Shown piece by piece: positions 41,586-48,271 of a stretch of DNA of 64,000 bases (positions are counted from its first letter, which is position 1; each line of letters starts with the position of its first letter). This DNA is from Anaerobacillus alkaliphilus (lineage in GTDB: Bacteria; Bacillota; Bacilli; Bacillales; Anaerobacillaceae). The position numbers were made by a program, and so were the translations under genes. The notes under the pieces are model-generated. The model did no database searches. It was not told the origin of the DNA and saw only the letters and a program-made list of their open reading frames with translations. The stretch lies in assembly GCF_004116265.1 (NCBI RefSeq), contig NZ_QOUX01000047.1:310001-374000 (forward strand), read 5' to 3'.

Positions 41586-42464
41586 TTGAAGAGAAGTAAA
41601 GCTAAAACGATTCAGATTTTTCTACCTGACGGAAATCCTAGAGGGGTAAAAATTGCTGGTGTGACGAATCGAACTGTTCAAGCAATTTTAATCCCTAGAA
41701 ACTTATTAAAAACGGTTAAAGATAGAAGTGAAGTAGACAATGTCTCCTTATACTTTTTGTTTGGTAACAATGAAGAAGAGACTCGTACTGAAGCTTATAT
41801 CGGAGAAGCAGAGGTAGGATATGAGCGACTAAAGCAACACCATAGCAGTAAAGACTTTTGGAAAGTGGCCGTACTAGTCGTGACGAATAATATCCAAAAT
41901 CAATTTACAAAGGCCGATGTTAAGTTTTTGGAGCACCTTGCCTACAAGGAAGCTGTCAGTGCTGGTCGCTATGCGATTAACCAAACTCTCCCCACAAATC
42001 CCTTCATTCCTGAGTGGAGACAAGAAGACTTGTTTGATATCTTTGAAACGATAAGCTTATTGTTAGGTACACTAGGCTACCCGATATTTGAAAGCTTCCG
42101 TGGGAACACTGAAGAAGTCCTTGAAGACGATGAGGAGCTTTTTTATTGTACACGGAGAGATACCGAAGCTTTTGGCAAATGGACAGATGATGGCTTTGTT
42201 ATCTACAAGGGATCTAAAATGTCTAGTAGTGCTTTGCCTGGATTCGAAAATAAGCTAGAAAAACATAATGAAAAAATAGAGAACTTTCTTCAAGAAGGAA
42301 TATTAGGAAAAGAAAACGGCAGATACATCTTCATGAAGGATCAACCGTTTCCAACTCCTTCTGCAGCATCCACTTTTGTTCTTCAAAGTGCTAGTAACGG
42401 CTGGACAGACTGGAAAGACAAAAGCGGCAAGACGTTAGATGAGTTAAAGAGAAAGCAATTGTAG
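41586..42464 (+). CDS. GIY-YIG nuclease-domain protein with DUF4357
   Basis: A 292-residue protein. The first 160 residues show the GIY-YIG fold in a variant form: SLYFLFGN in place of GIYxL, then AYIGEAEVGYERLKQHH, FWKVAVLVV, and FTKADVKFLEHLAYKEA with the catalytic-type Glu. The last 80 residues (YKGSKMSSSALPGFENKLEKHN to TDWKDKSGKTLDEL) are a DUF4357 domain. Such genes are common in bacterial genomes and sometimes sit near restriction systems, but none is here. TTG 41586 follows AAGAGGTG at seven bases. Nuclease activity is inferred from the family. Confidence 0.82.
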   Translation: MKRSKAKTIQIFLPDGNPRGVKIAGVTNRTVQAILIPRNLLKTVKDRSEVDNVSLYFLFGNNEEETRTEAYIGEAEVGYERLKQHHSSKDFWKVAVLVVTNNIQNQFTKADVKFLEHLAYKEAVSAGRYAINQTLPTNPFIPEWRQEDLFDIFETISLLLGTLGYPIFESFRGNTEEVLEDDEELFYCTRRDTEAFGKWTDDGFVIYKGSKMSSSALPGFENKLEKHNEKIENFLQEGILGKENGRYIFMKDQPFPTPSAASTFVLQSASNGWTDWKDKSGKTLDELKRKQL

Positions 42465-42520
42465 AAAGAGTTCAAATATTCTTTTTGAGCTGGATACCGA
42501 ACATTCTTTCTCTACACCAC

Positions 42521-42550
42521 TTGAAAACAGAACAAACGTTCCTGTATAAT
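42521..42550 (+). promoter_or_regulatory. SOS-regulated promoter of the YolD-like gene
   Basis: TTGAAA (42521-42526) and TATAAT (42545-42550) are separated by 18 bases. The LexA site described below lies inside the spacer, so repressor binding would block RNA polymerase. Confidence 0.8.
42529..42542 (+). promoter_or_regulatory. LexA (DinR) binding site
   Basis: AGAACAAACGTTCC contains the core GAAC-N4-GTTC of the Bacillus SOS box (CGAACRNRYGTTCG). It is centred between the -35 and -10 boxes. This is direct sequence evidence that the YolD-like gene is induced by DNA damage. Confidence 0.85.
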
Positions 42551-42583
42551 GATATTGTCAAAAGGAATAAAAGAGGTGACAAG

Positions 42584-42919
42584 ATGACGATACGCGATAG
42601 AGGAAATATTAAATGGACTTCAATGATGCTGCCAGAACACGTTGCAATGGTCAGAGAAATTTATGCTAATCAGTACAAGGTAGCCAAACCACAGCTAGAC
42701 GAACAGGAAATTGAGGAGCTCGAACGGGTGATCGGTGAGGGGATGCGTGAGCAAGCAACATTAGTGTTTACGTATTGGAGTAATGGTTATTACAAAACGT
42801 TCATGGGGAAAGTATATGGGTTTAATCAAATGAGACAATCACTAAAGATCCTTGATCAATTTGGAGATCGGGTAGAACTGAAGATGTCGGACCTCATTGA
42901 TGTAAGAATTGGGGATTGA
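42584..42919 (+). CDS. YolD-like protein
   Basis: A 111-residue YolD family protein, with KWTSMMLPEHVAMVREIY at the start and a core VFTYWSNGYYKTFMGKVYGFNQMRQSLKI. In Bacillus YolD genes usually precede or follow a Y-family DNA polymerase (UvrX/YqjW) in SOS operons. Here the SOS box is present but no polymerase gene follows; a 5'-nucleotidase gene is next after 70 bases. ATG 42584 follows AAGAGGTGACAAG, and the longer frame from 42485 starts upstream of the promoter. Confidence 0.85.
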   Translation: MTIRDRGNIKWTSMMLPEHVAMVREIYANQYKVAKPQLDEQEIEELERVIGEGMREQATLVFTYWSNGYYKTFMGKVYGFNQMRQSLKILDQFGDRVELKMSDLIDVRIGD

Positions 42920-42989
42920 TCATTCATTCTTGCTCAATTTCTTCATTACTATTAGAATTAAGATATATTTATATATGAGGTGACCATTT

Positions 42990-43895
42990 TTGCCATACGA
43001 TTTTTCAAATTATTTAGTGATAGGAATTTCTTCGCGCGCGTTATTTGACCTGACAGAAGAAAGTAAGATTTTTGAAACAAAAGGATTAGAGGAATTTACA
43101 AAATACCAAATTGAAAATGAAGACAATCCGTTAAAACCAGGAATCGGCTTTAGTCTTATTAATGGTTTACTTCGTTTGAACACTCTTGTTAATAATGAGA
43201 GAAAAACAGAAGTCATTATTATGTCTAAAAACAATCCAGACACGAGTTTACGTATTTTTAACTCGATTGAACATTACAATGTTGATATTACAAGAGCAGC
43301 ACTAACGAGTGGGAGGTCATTAGTCCCTTACTTAAAGGCATTTAATGTAGATTTGTTTCTATCAGCAGATGAAGAAGACGTTCAAGATGCGATTGATTCA
43401 GGAATAGCCGCCGGGCTTATCTATGAAAGTAGCGCTTCCTATGATGAGGAGCCTTTAAAAGAAATAAAAATAGCCTTTGATGGGGACGCTGTTCTTTTTT
43501 CAGATGAATCCGAGAAGATTTACAAAGAAAAAGGGTTAGAAGCGTTTGTTGAGCATGAAAGGATTAATGCAAGAAAACCATTACCGGAAGGGCCATTTGC
43601 TAAATTGTTACGAACGTTGTCTTTTTTGCAAAAGGAACTGAAAGAAGATAACCCGATTCGAACGGCACTCGTCACGGCGAGGAGTAGCCCAGCCCATGAA
43701 AGAGTTATTCGTACGTTACGAGCGTGGGGAATACGAATTGATGAAGCGTTTTTTCTCGGGGGTGCTCCAAAGAAAAGTATCCTAAAAGCATTTGGTGCTC
43801 ATATTTTCTTTGATGATCAAGAAATTCACTTATCAAATAATGAAGTGCCTTCTGCAAGAGTTCCTTACAAGACAGAGGGTAGGGAAGTAAAATAA
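42990..43895 (+). CDS. 5'-nucleotidase (cytosolic cN-I type)
   Basis: A 301-residue protein of the 5'-nucleotidase family PF06189, hydrolysing nucleoside monophosphates. The HAD-like catalytic motif is IAFDGDAVLFSDESE; the preceding NYLVIGISSRALFDL and later ALVTARSSPAHERVIRTLRAWGIRIDEAFFLGG and FFDDQEIH complete the family. TTG 42990 follows GAGGTGA. Its closeness to the SOS-controlled YolD gene (70 bases, no terminator between) suggests it may be damage-induced by read-through, perhaps acting on nucleotide pools. Confidence 0.88.
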   Translation: MPYDFSNYLVIGISSRALFDLTEESKIFETKGLEEFTKYQIENEDNPLKPGIGFSLINGLLRLNTLVNNERKTEVIIMSKNNPDTSLRIFNSIEHYNVDITRAALTSGRSLVPYLKAFNVDLFLSADEEDVQDAIDSGIAAGLIYESSASYDEEPLKEIKIAFDGDAVLFSDESEKIYKEKGLEAFVEHERINARKPLPEGPFAKLLRTLSFLQKELKEDNPIRTALVTARSSPAHERVIRTLRAWGIRIDEAFFLGGAPKKSILKAFGAHIFFDDQEIHLSNNEVPSARVPYKTEGREVK

Positions 43896-43899
43896 ATGA

Positions 43900-43933
43900 A
43901 AGGCATGTCCCTAAAATGGAGGGACATGCCTTA
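43900..43933. terminator. Bidirectional terminator between 5'-nucleotidase and GGDEF genes
   Basis: AAGGCATGTCCCT and AGGGACATGCCTT pair perfectly over 13 bases around AAAATGG. It lies between two convergent stops. Confidence 0.92.
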
Positions 43934-43938
43934 TTTGA

Positions 43939-45498
43939 TTAGGCACCTATATGTTCACCTAGCTTCTGAAACTCTTGAACATAGTTTCTGCCTTTCTCTT
44001 TTGCCTGATATAGCGCTTTATCTGCTTGATTTACTAGCATTGGGATCGTCGGACAATCCGAACTCAACGTTAAACCAACCGTTGAAATACCAAAACTTGA
44101 AGTAGCTATCACTTGCTTCCCTTCTAGAAAAATTGTGTTGCTAGAAACAGTGTTGCGGATCAAATTAGCCACTTCAAGAGCAACTTGTCCGGTTGTGTGT
44201 GGCATAAAAATGACAAACTCTTCACCACCATATCTTCCAATAACATCTGTATCTCGTAAACATGATTTTGTCACATCGATCACATGAGTAATGACATGGT
44301 CTCCAGCCTCATGCCCATACGTATCATTGATTTTTTTAAAGTGGTCAATATCAAACATGATAAACGAAACAGTCGCTCCTTGCTGCTTTAGGTCATCAAA
44401 AGTCTGTTCTACTTTTTTGAAAAAGAACGTTCGATTGAACACTTGAGTTAGACCATCAATACTCGCTAATTTTTCAAGTTTTTCTTGTAGGAGAACTCTT
44501 TCTGACACATCAATAAAGGTAATGATTTTGCCCACAATAGTTCCTTGCAGCAAAACGGGAGAAAAACGGATATGATAGTGTGTTGCTGCGAACTCAACAT
44601 CACATTCCTGTTCGTTAATCATAAGCTCGTAAAGTCGATGTTTTTTTTCTAATATATCTTCCACTGGTTTTCCTATTGAAAATGTATTGATCTTAGGTAA
44701 AATACTAGTCATTGTTTTATTGTAATCGATAATAATTCCTTTTTGATCTAAAACAAGAACACCATCCTGCATACTTTCAAAGACTGTTTCCCTAGCGATC
44801 GGAGCGACATTGAACATTTGATAGGAAACAAGAGCTGCCCCGTGAAAAAGAAAAGAGATACTCATCGAAAGTGGTCCATAGTCAAGTCCGTATGGACCCA
44901 AACCAGTTAAGTAAAGAATACTCCCAAGTACTGGCGTGAATAAACCAGCTGCCATCATTAAAATTTGCATTCGAAATGTAAATGATTTTTTTCGGAAATT
45001 AAGAAACAGAATGACAATACTTGCTACGATACAAATGTATAGAAAAAAGGAATGTACATAGAACCATGGCCCACCTTCAAGTACTAAAATAGGAAAGGGC
45101 GTATCCGTCCTCATAGCGATAGACGAATAATAGAGATGATGAAAATCGTTAGTAAAGTGCATAAAAATTGTCGTAAGTGGTAAGCCAATGAGAAAATAAT
45201 ACATCGGTTTTGGTATTTTCTTTCCGACATATTCGAAGCACATCAATAAAACAAATACAGGAATGAACGGTAAAGCAAGGTACTCAATTCCTAACCAAAA
45301 CTTCATTTGTTCTAGTGAAGTACTAGTAAGCTCAAAAAGATATGAGGCTGTAAAGATCGTACACATGAACGTACAGAGTATATAATAAGTTCCCCCTGGG
45401 GCATCTTTCACTTTTAATAGTCCATACAAGCATAAAAAAACGGTTAATACACAACCAAACACTCCCATTACTACGTAAATCAATAATTCCTGTGGCAT
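43939..45498 (-). CDS. Membrane diguanylate cyclase (7TM-PAS-GGDEF)
   Basis: A 519-residue protein: seven helices in the first 220 residues of the histidine-kinase N-terminal 7TM type, a PAS domain (about 225-335), and a C-terminal GGDEF domain with the active signature RYGGEEFVIF. MFDIDHFKKINDTYGHEAGD precedes it with the metal-binding Asp, so it should make c-di-GMP. No RxxD inhibitory site is evident in the expected place (GRYGG is preceded by CLRDTDVI, where R-D-T-D could serve). ATG 45498 (complement). Monocistronic. Confidence 0.92.
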   Translation of the reverse strand: MPQELLIYVVMGVFGCVLTVFLCLYGLLKVKDAPGGTYYILCTFMCTIFTASYLFELTSTSLEQMKFWLGIEYLALPFIPVFVLLMCFEYVGKKIPKPMYYFLIGLPLTTIFMHFTNDFHHLYYSSIAMRTDTPFPILVLEGGPWFYVHSFFLYICIVASIVILFLNFRKKSFTFRMQILMMAAGLFTPVLGSILYLTGLGPYGLDYGPLSMSISFLFHGAALVSYQMFNVAPIARETVFESMQDGVLVLDQKGIIIDYNKTMTSILPKINTFSIGKPVEDILEKKHRLYELMINEQECDVEFAATHYHIRFSPVLLQGTIVGKIITFIDVSERVLLQEKLEKLASIDGLTQVFNRTFFFKKVEQTFDDLKQQGATVSFIMFDIDHFKKINDTYGHEAGDHVITHVIDVTKSCLRDTDVIGRYGGEEFVIFMPHTTGQVALEVANLIRNTVSSNTIFLEGKQVIATSSFGISTVGLTLSSDCPTIPMLVNQADKALYQAKEKGRNYVQEFQKLGEHIGA

Positions 45499-45724
45499 GC
45501 AAACTTCTCCCTGATCTCATAAATGAATAAACAAACGTCCGTGTTATAAAAACATATTTTCTATTATATAACCATCGGTACTATAAGAATAGTACTTTCT
45601 TCTTATAAATGAAAAAGTTCACAATTGACCTCAGAAATGGGGTCTTTTATTGTTTTGGGTATCGAGGACAACCCGTATTTTCCACAATGCTAAAAAAGTA
45701 TAGGTAATGTTAAAAGAATACTTA

Positions 45725-45753
45725 CTTACAAATGACACCAACTTATGTATAAT
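45725..45753 (+). promoter_or_regulatory. Probable promoter of the M50-like gene
   Basis: TATAAT at 45748-45753 with CTTACA 17 bases upstream. The transcript leader of about 85 bases carries the (GAAA)7 tract. The -10 is exact and the -35 moderate. The rest of the 45499-45843 gap shows no ORF. Confidence 0.5.
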
Positions 45754-45805
45754 ATTGGTAAGTTTTTATTTACTTGTGTATTAGATTACTAGTAGTTAAG
45801 TAAGA

Positions 45806-45833
45806 GAAAGAAAGAAAGAAAGAAAGAAAGAAA
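45806..45833 (+). repeat. Tetranucleotide tract (GAAA)7
   Basis: Seven perfect GAAA units end exactly at the ribosome binding site GGAG of the following gene. Tracts of this type change length by slipped-strand replication. Here the tract lies in the 5' leader, so length would change leader spacing and purine content, not the reading frame. Confidence 0.9.
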
Positions 45834-45843
45834 GGAGAAAACA

Positions 45844-46314
45844 ATTATAACTTATTTTCTATTTTATATTCTGATAATCCCTTTATGCATCTTATTACAT
45901 GAAGTTGGACATGGCATTGGAGTTGTTTTAACGTCAAAATCTCATGCACGAATTTACTTGGGGAACACGGATGAAAAAAACAAACATAATTTCAGCGTTG
46001 GAAGGCTACATTTTCATATACATTGGTCTTATTCGGGTTATTGTAGTTGGAATAGTAATTTAGATAAACGACAAAATTTTTGCGCACTAGCAGGTGGGCC
46101 ATTGATGTCTCTATTACTTGTTTTTTTATTCATATCGCTAATACAGTTGGTTTCTCATGGGGATTTTCGTACTTTTATTAATGGAATAATAATCTTTAAC
46201 TTGATAACCTTTTTACTAACAGCCATGCCATTTACCTATCCTCGTTGGTTTGGTTCATTGGGTGGGCATCCGTCTGATGGGTTACAATTATTACGTTTGT
46301 TAAGGGAGACATAA
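45844..46314 (+). CDS. M50-type (site-2) metalloprotease-like membrane protein, ATT start
   Basis: A protein of about 156 residues with HEVGHGIGVVLTS, the HExxH zinc motif of M50 intramembrane proteases, and a later GGHPSDGLQLLRLL with the Asp of the third ligand. Three hydrophobic segments place the zinc site in the membrane; an intervening His/Ser-rich loop is unusual. In frame there is no ATG, GTG or TTG before the zinc motif; the next, TTG 45958, would remove it. AAGGAG at 45832-45837 is correctly spaced for ATT 45844, so ATT is the likely start codon. Short compared with most M50 proteins. Substrate unknown. Confidence 0.6.
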   Translation: MITYFLFYILIIPLCILLHEVGHGIGVVLTSKSHARIYLGNTDEKNKHNFSVGRLHFHIHWSYSGYCSWNSNLDKRQNFCALAGGPLMSLLLVFLFISLIQLVSHGDFRTFINGIIIFNLITFLLTAMPFTYPRWFGSLGGHPSDGLQLLRLLRET

Positions 46315-46378
46315 AATTGGATATCTAACAGCTACAGTTGTGACGATTATTAATCTTAATATATAGGTGGAAATTTAT

Positions 46379-46528
46379 ATGGAAAATGAACAAAAGACTA
46401 AGATGGAAAGAAACAGGCTAAAAAATATATTCATAGAAATTCGAGACTCGATATTTGTGGAAGTAGCTTTGAGAATTATCGTTTTTATTCCAAGAATCCT
46501 AATACGTTTGATCAAAGATATAACTTAA
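46379..46528 (+). CDS. Small basic amphipathic protein (49 aa)
   Basis: ATG 46379 follows ATAGGTGG and opens a 49-codon frame. The product has a charged start MENEQKTKMERNRLKNIF and a hydrophobic, basic second half (LRIIVFIPRILIRLI) that can form an amphipathic or membrane helix. It lies 64 bases after the M50-like gene and is followed by a terminator, so it is probably co-transcribed. No family recognised. Confidence 0.55.
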   Translation: MENEQKTKMERNRLKNIFIEIRDSIFVEVALRIIVFIPRILIRLIKDIT

Positions 46529-46553
46529 AAGATGAAATGTACTATACTACATC

Positions 46554-46582
46554 AAAGACTCTATATTTGGAGTCTTTTTTTT
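46554..46582 (+). terminator. Terminator after the small amphipathic protein gene
   Basis: AAAGACTC and GAGTCTTT pair around TATATTTG, followed by a run of eight T in total. Confidence 0.9.
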
Positions 46583-46674
46583 ATGTCACTCGTAAGTTCG
46601 TATTACTAAAATTCACATACAAGCTAACGTTCATGTAGAATGAAATTAACTAAAAAAAAGGATGGTTATTGAAC

Positions 46675-47418
46675 ATGAAGAATAGAAGGAAACGCTTATA
46701 TAAGATAGTCGCTTGGATGATGGCAATAGTGACCTTAGTGATCCTTGGTTTGATAGTGACTATAAATGTAAAAACTTATCAACCGATGCCTGAAGCTTTA
46801 ATGGCTATGGAAGCTGAGAATGTTAGAGTGGAAAATCGCGTCATTATCTTTGAACCTGAAGGAGAAGTTGTGGGAAATCTTGTGTTTTACCAAGGCGGTC
46901 TTGTGAAGACTGAGGCTTATGCAGTGCTAGGTAAGATGTTGGCTGAAAATGGTTTTCGCGTGTTCTTACCGAAAATGCCGATAAATTTAGCTATTACAAA
47001 TACAGGAGTATTTGATAAAGTATATCAAACGTATGATAACGGCAAGCCGTGGTATATTGGTGGGCATTCTCTTGGTGGTGCAAGTGCGGCTATATTTGTA
47101 GCAAACACTCAGACCCAAATTGACGGCTTTTTCTTCTTAGGGGCGTACCCAAGTGATAGTAGTGATTTAGCGTCATTAGACATGCCAGTGATCTCTATTG
47201 CGGGCTCAGAAGATCTGGTTATGAATGAAGATAAATTCATGACCACAAAAGCATTATTACCAGGAGATACACTTTATGTTGTTATCGATGGAGGCAATCA
47301 TTCCAACTTTGGTTATTATGGTTTTCAAAAAGGGGATGGGCAAAGTTTCATCACAAGAGAGGAACAACATCAACAAGTGGTCAACATCTTAAAAGAAACG
47401 TTTCTTGGAATGCGATAA
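46675..47418 (+). CDS. Alpha/beta hydrolase, membrane-anchored
   Basis: A 247-residue alpha/beta hydrolase with an N-terminal anchor helix (VAWMMAIVTLVILGLIVTI), so the enzyme faces outside. The nucleophile elbow is IGGHSLGGASA, the acid is likely in SIAGSEDLVMN, and the His lies in DGGNHSNFGYYG, completing the triad. Similar proteins are annotated as dienelactone-hydrolase-like or carboxymethylenebutenolidase-like; substrate unknown. ATG 46675 is nine bases after GGATGG; TTG 46669 is too close. Monocistronic. Confidence 0.85.
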   Translation: MKNRRKRLYKIVAWMMAIVTLVILGLIVTINVKTYQPMPEALMAMEAENVRVENRVIIFEPEGEVVGNLVFYQGGLVKTEAYAVLGKMLAENGFRVFLPKMPINLAITNTGVFDKVYQTYDNGKPWYIGGHSLGGASAAIFVANTQTQIDGFFFLGAYPSDSSDLASLDMPVISIAGSEDLVMNEDKFMTTKALLPGDTLYVVIDGGNHSNFGYYGFQKGDGQSFITREEQHQQVVNILKETFLGMR

Positions 47419-47426
47419 TACCAGGG

Positions 47427-47439
47427 CGTCACAGTGACA
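47427..47439. repeat. 13-bp dispersed palindrome, copy 3 (one mismatch)
   Basis: CGTCACAGTGACA differs from the other copies only in the first base. It lies nine bases after the hydrolase stop and before the promoter of the Uma2-family gene. Confidence 0.7.
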
Positions 47440-47454
47440 ATCACTAAGAACAAA

Positions 47455-47484
47455 TTTAGCTTAGAAATAGATTTATGCTATAAT
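47455..47484 (+). promoter_or_regulatory. Extended -10 promoter of the Uma2-family gene
   Basis: TGCTATAAT (TATAAT at 47479-47484) is an extended -10 element; the -35 region (TTTAGC) is weak, as is usual with TGn elements. The position shows that the real start is TTG 47518, not the upstream GTG inside the palindrome. Confidence 0.65.
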
Positions 47485-47517
47485 TATGGAAAGTCAAATT
47501 GGAAGGTGGCGGGAAAT

Positions 47518-48081
47518 TTGTCATTAAATAAAGGTTCATTGATTTCAATTGAAAAATTCTTTGAAATGAGAAGTGACACAGAATTTTTATTAGAGTATAT
47601 CGATGGTATCGTTTATATGTCACCTTCTTCATCTACAAAACACCAACGAGTGTCGAGCAGTCTTCAACTGAAACTTGGAAATTTTCTTGAAAGTGGCCCG
47701 TGTGAGGTTTTTGTAGCACCTTATGATATAGAACTCAAAAAAGACAGTATTGAAGGATGTAAAATTGTTATTCCCGATTTAAGTATTATCTGCAATAAGG
47801 ACGGTTTTACAGAAACCAGATACCAAGGTGTGCCAAATCTTATTGTAGAAATACTTAGCCCATCAAATCAATCCCATGATTTAATTACAAAATTAAATTT
47901 ATATATGAAATATGGTGTTTCTGAGTATTGGATTGTAAACCCAATGTTGGATTCAATCACAGTATACGTGTTAAACAAAGAAGGGATGTACGAGCAGTTT
48001 GGTGTAAAAACAGGTAAAGGGAAGGTAACTTCAAGTGTATTAAGTGGCTTTGCGGTTGATCTAGAAAGCGTGTTTGGCTAA
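47518..48081 (+). CDS. Uma2 family (DUF820) PD-(D/E)XK endonuclease-like protein
   Basis: A 187-residue Uma2 protein. The PD-(D/E)XK-type core is seen in EYIDGIVYMSPSS, the conserved H40-type KHQRVSSSLQLKL helix, YDIELKKDS and VIPDLSIIC with the Asp, and VPNLIVEILSPSNQSHDLITKLNLYMKYGVSEYWIVNP. Such proteins are multiplied in cyanobacteria and scattered in Bacilli; their DNA target is unknown. TTG 47518 has GGAAGGTGG at eight bases and lies after the promoter. The gene is flanked on both sides by copies of the TGTCACAGTGACA palindrome, as if carried in with them. Confidence 0.88.
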   Translation: MSLNKGSLISIEKFFEMRSDTEFLLEYIDGIVYMSPSSSTKHQRVSSSLQLKLGNFLESGPCEVFVAPYDIELKKDSIEGCKIVIPDLSIICNKDGFTETRYQGVPNLIVEILSPSNQSHDLITKLNLYMKYGVSEYWIVNPMLDSITVYVLNKEGMYEQFGVKTGKGKVTSSVLSGFAVDLESVFG

Positions 48082-48086
48082 TGTTT

Positions 48087-48124
48087 AAAAAGCGTAGTCT
48101 TCAAAATTTGAAGACTACGCTTTT
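48087..48124 (+). terminator. Terminator of the Uma2-family gene
   Basis: AAAAGCGTAGTCTTCAAA pairs with its complement TTTGAAGACTACGCTTTT, almost loop-free, followed by ATTTG. It begins six bases past the stop. Confidence 0.9.
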
Positions 48125-48157
48125 ATTTGTCTGTAAGTGAAACAAGAAATTTCGGAT

Positions 48158-48170
48158 TGTCACAGTGACA
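48158..48170. repeat. 13-bp dispersed palindrome, copy 4
   Basis: TGTCACAGTGACA, identical to copies 1 and 2, about 100 bases before the exporter operon and 77 bases after the Uma2 gene. Confidence 0.8.
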
Positions 48171-48271
48171 AAAATAGCACAATAATCCATGGAACATGAG
48201 CGTGAAATCCATTGTGAATGGACGGAAGGTACGATAATCTAATACTATTCCCCATGAAAAGGAGGAATTTT

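Noticed and set aside
46315-46378. Continuation of the M50-like protein beyond 46314 by frameshift
   Set aside because: The protein ends naturally after the SDG..LLRLLRE helix, and a new SD and ATG follow for a separate small gene.
47434-47517. Upstream extension of the Uma2 gene from GTG 47434
   Set aside because: That start lies inside the palindrome and upstream of the TGCTATAAT promoter; TTG 47518 has a proper SD.
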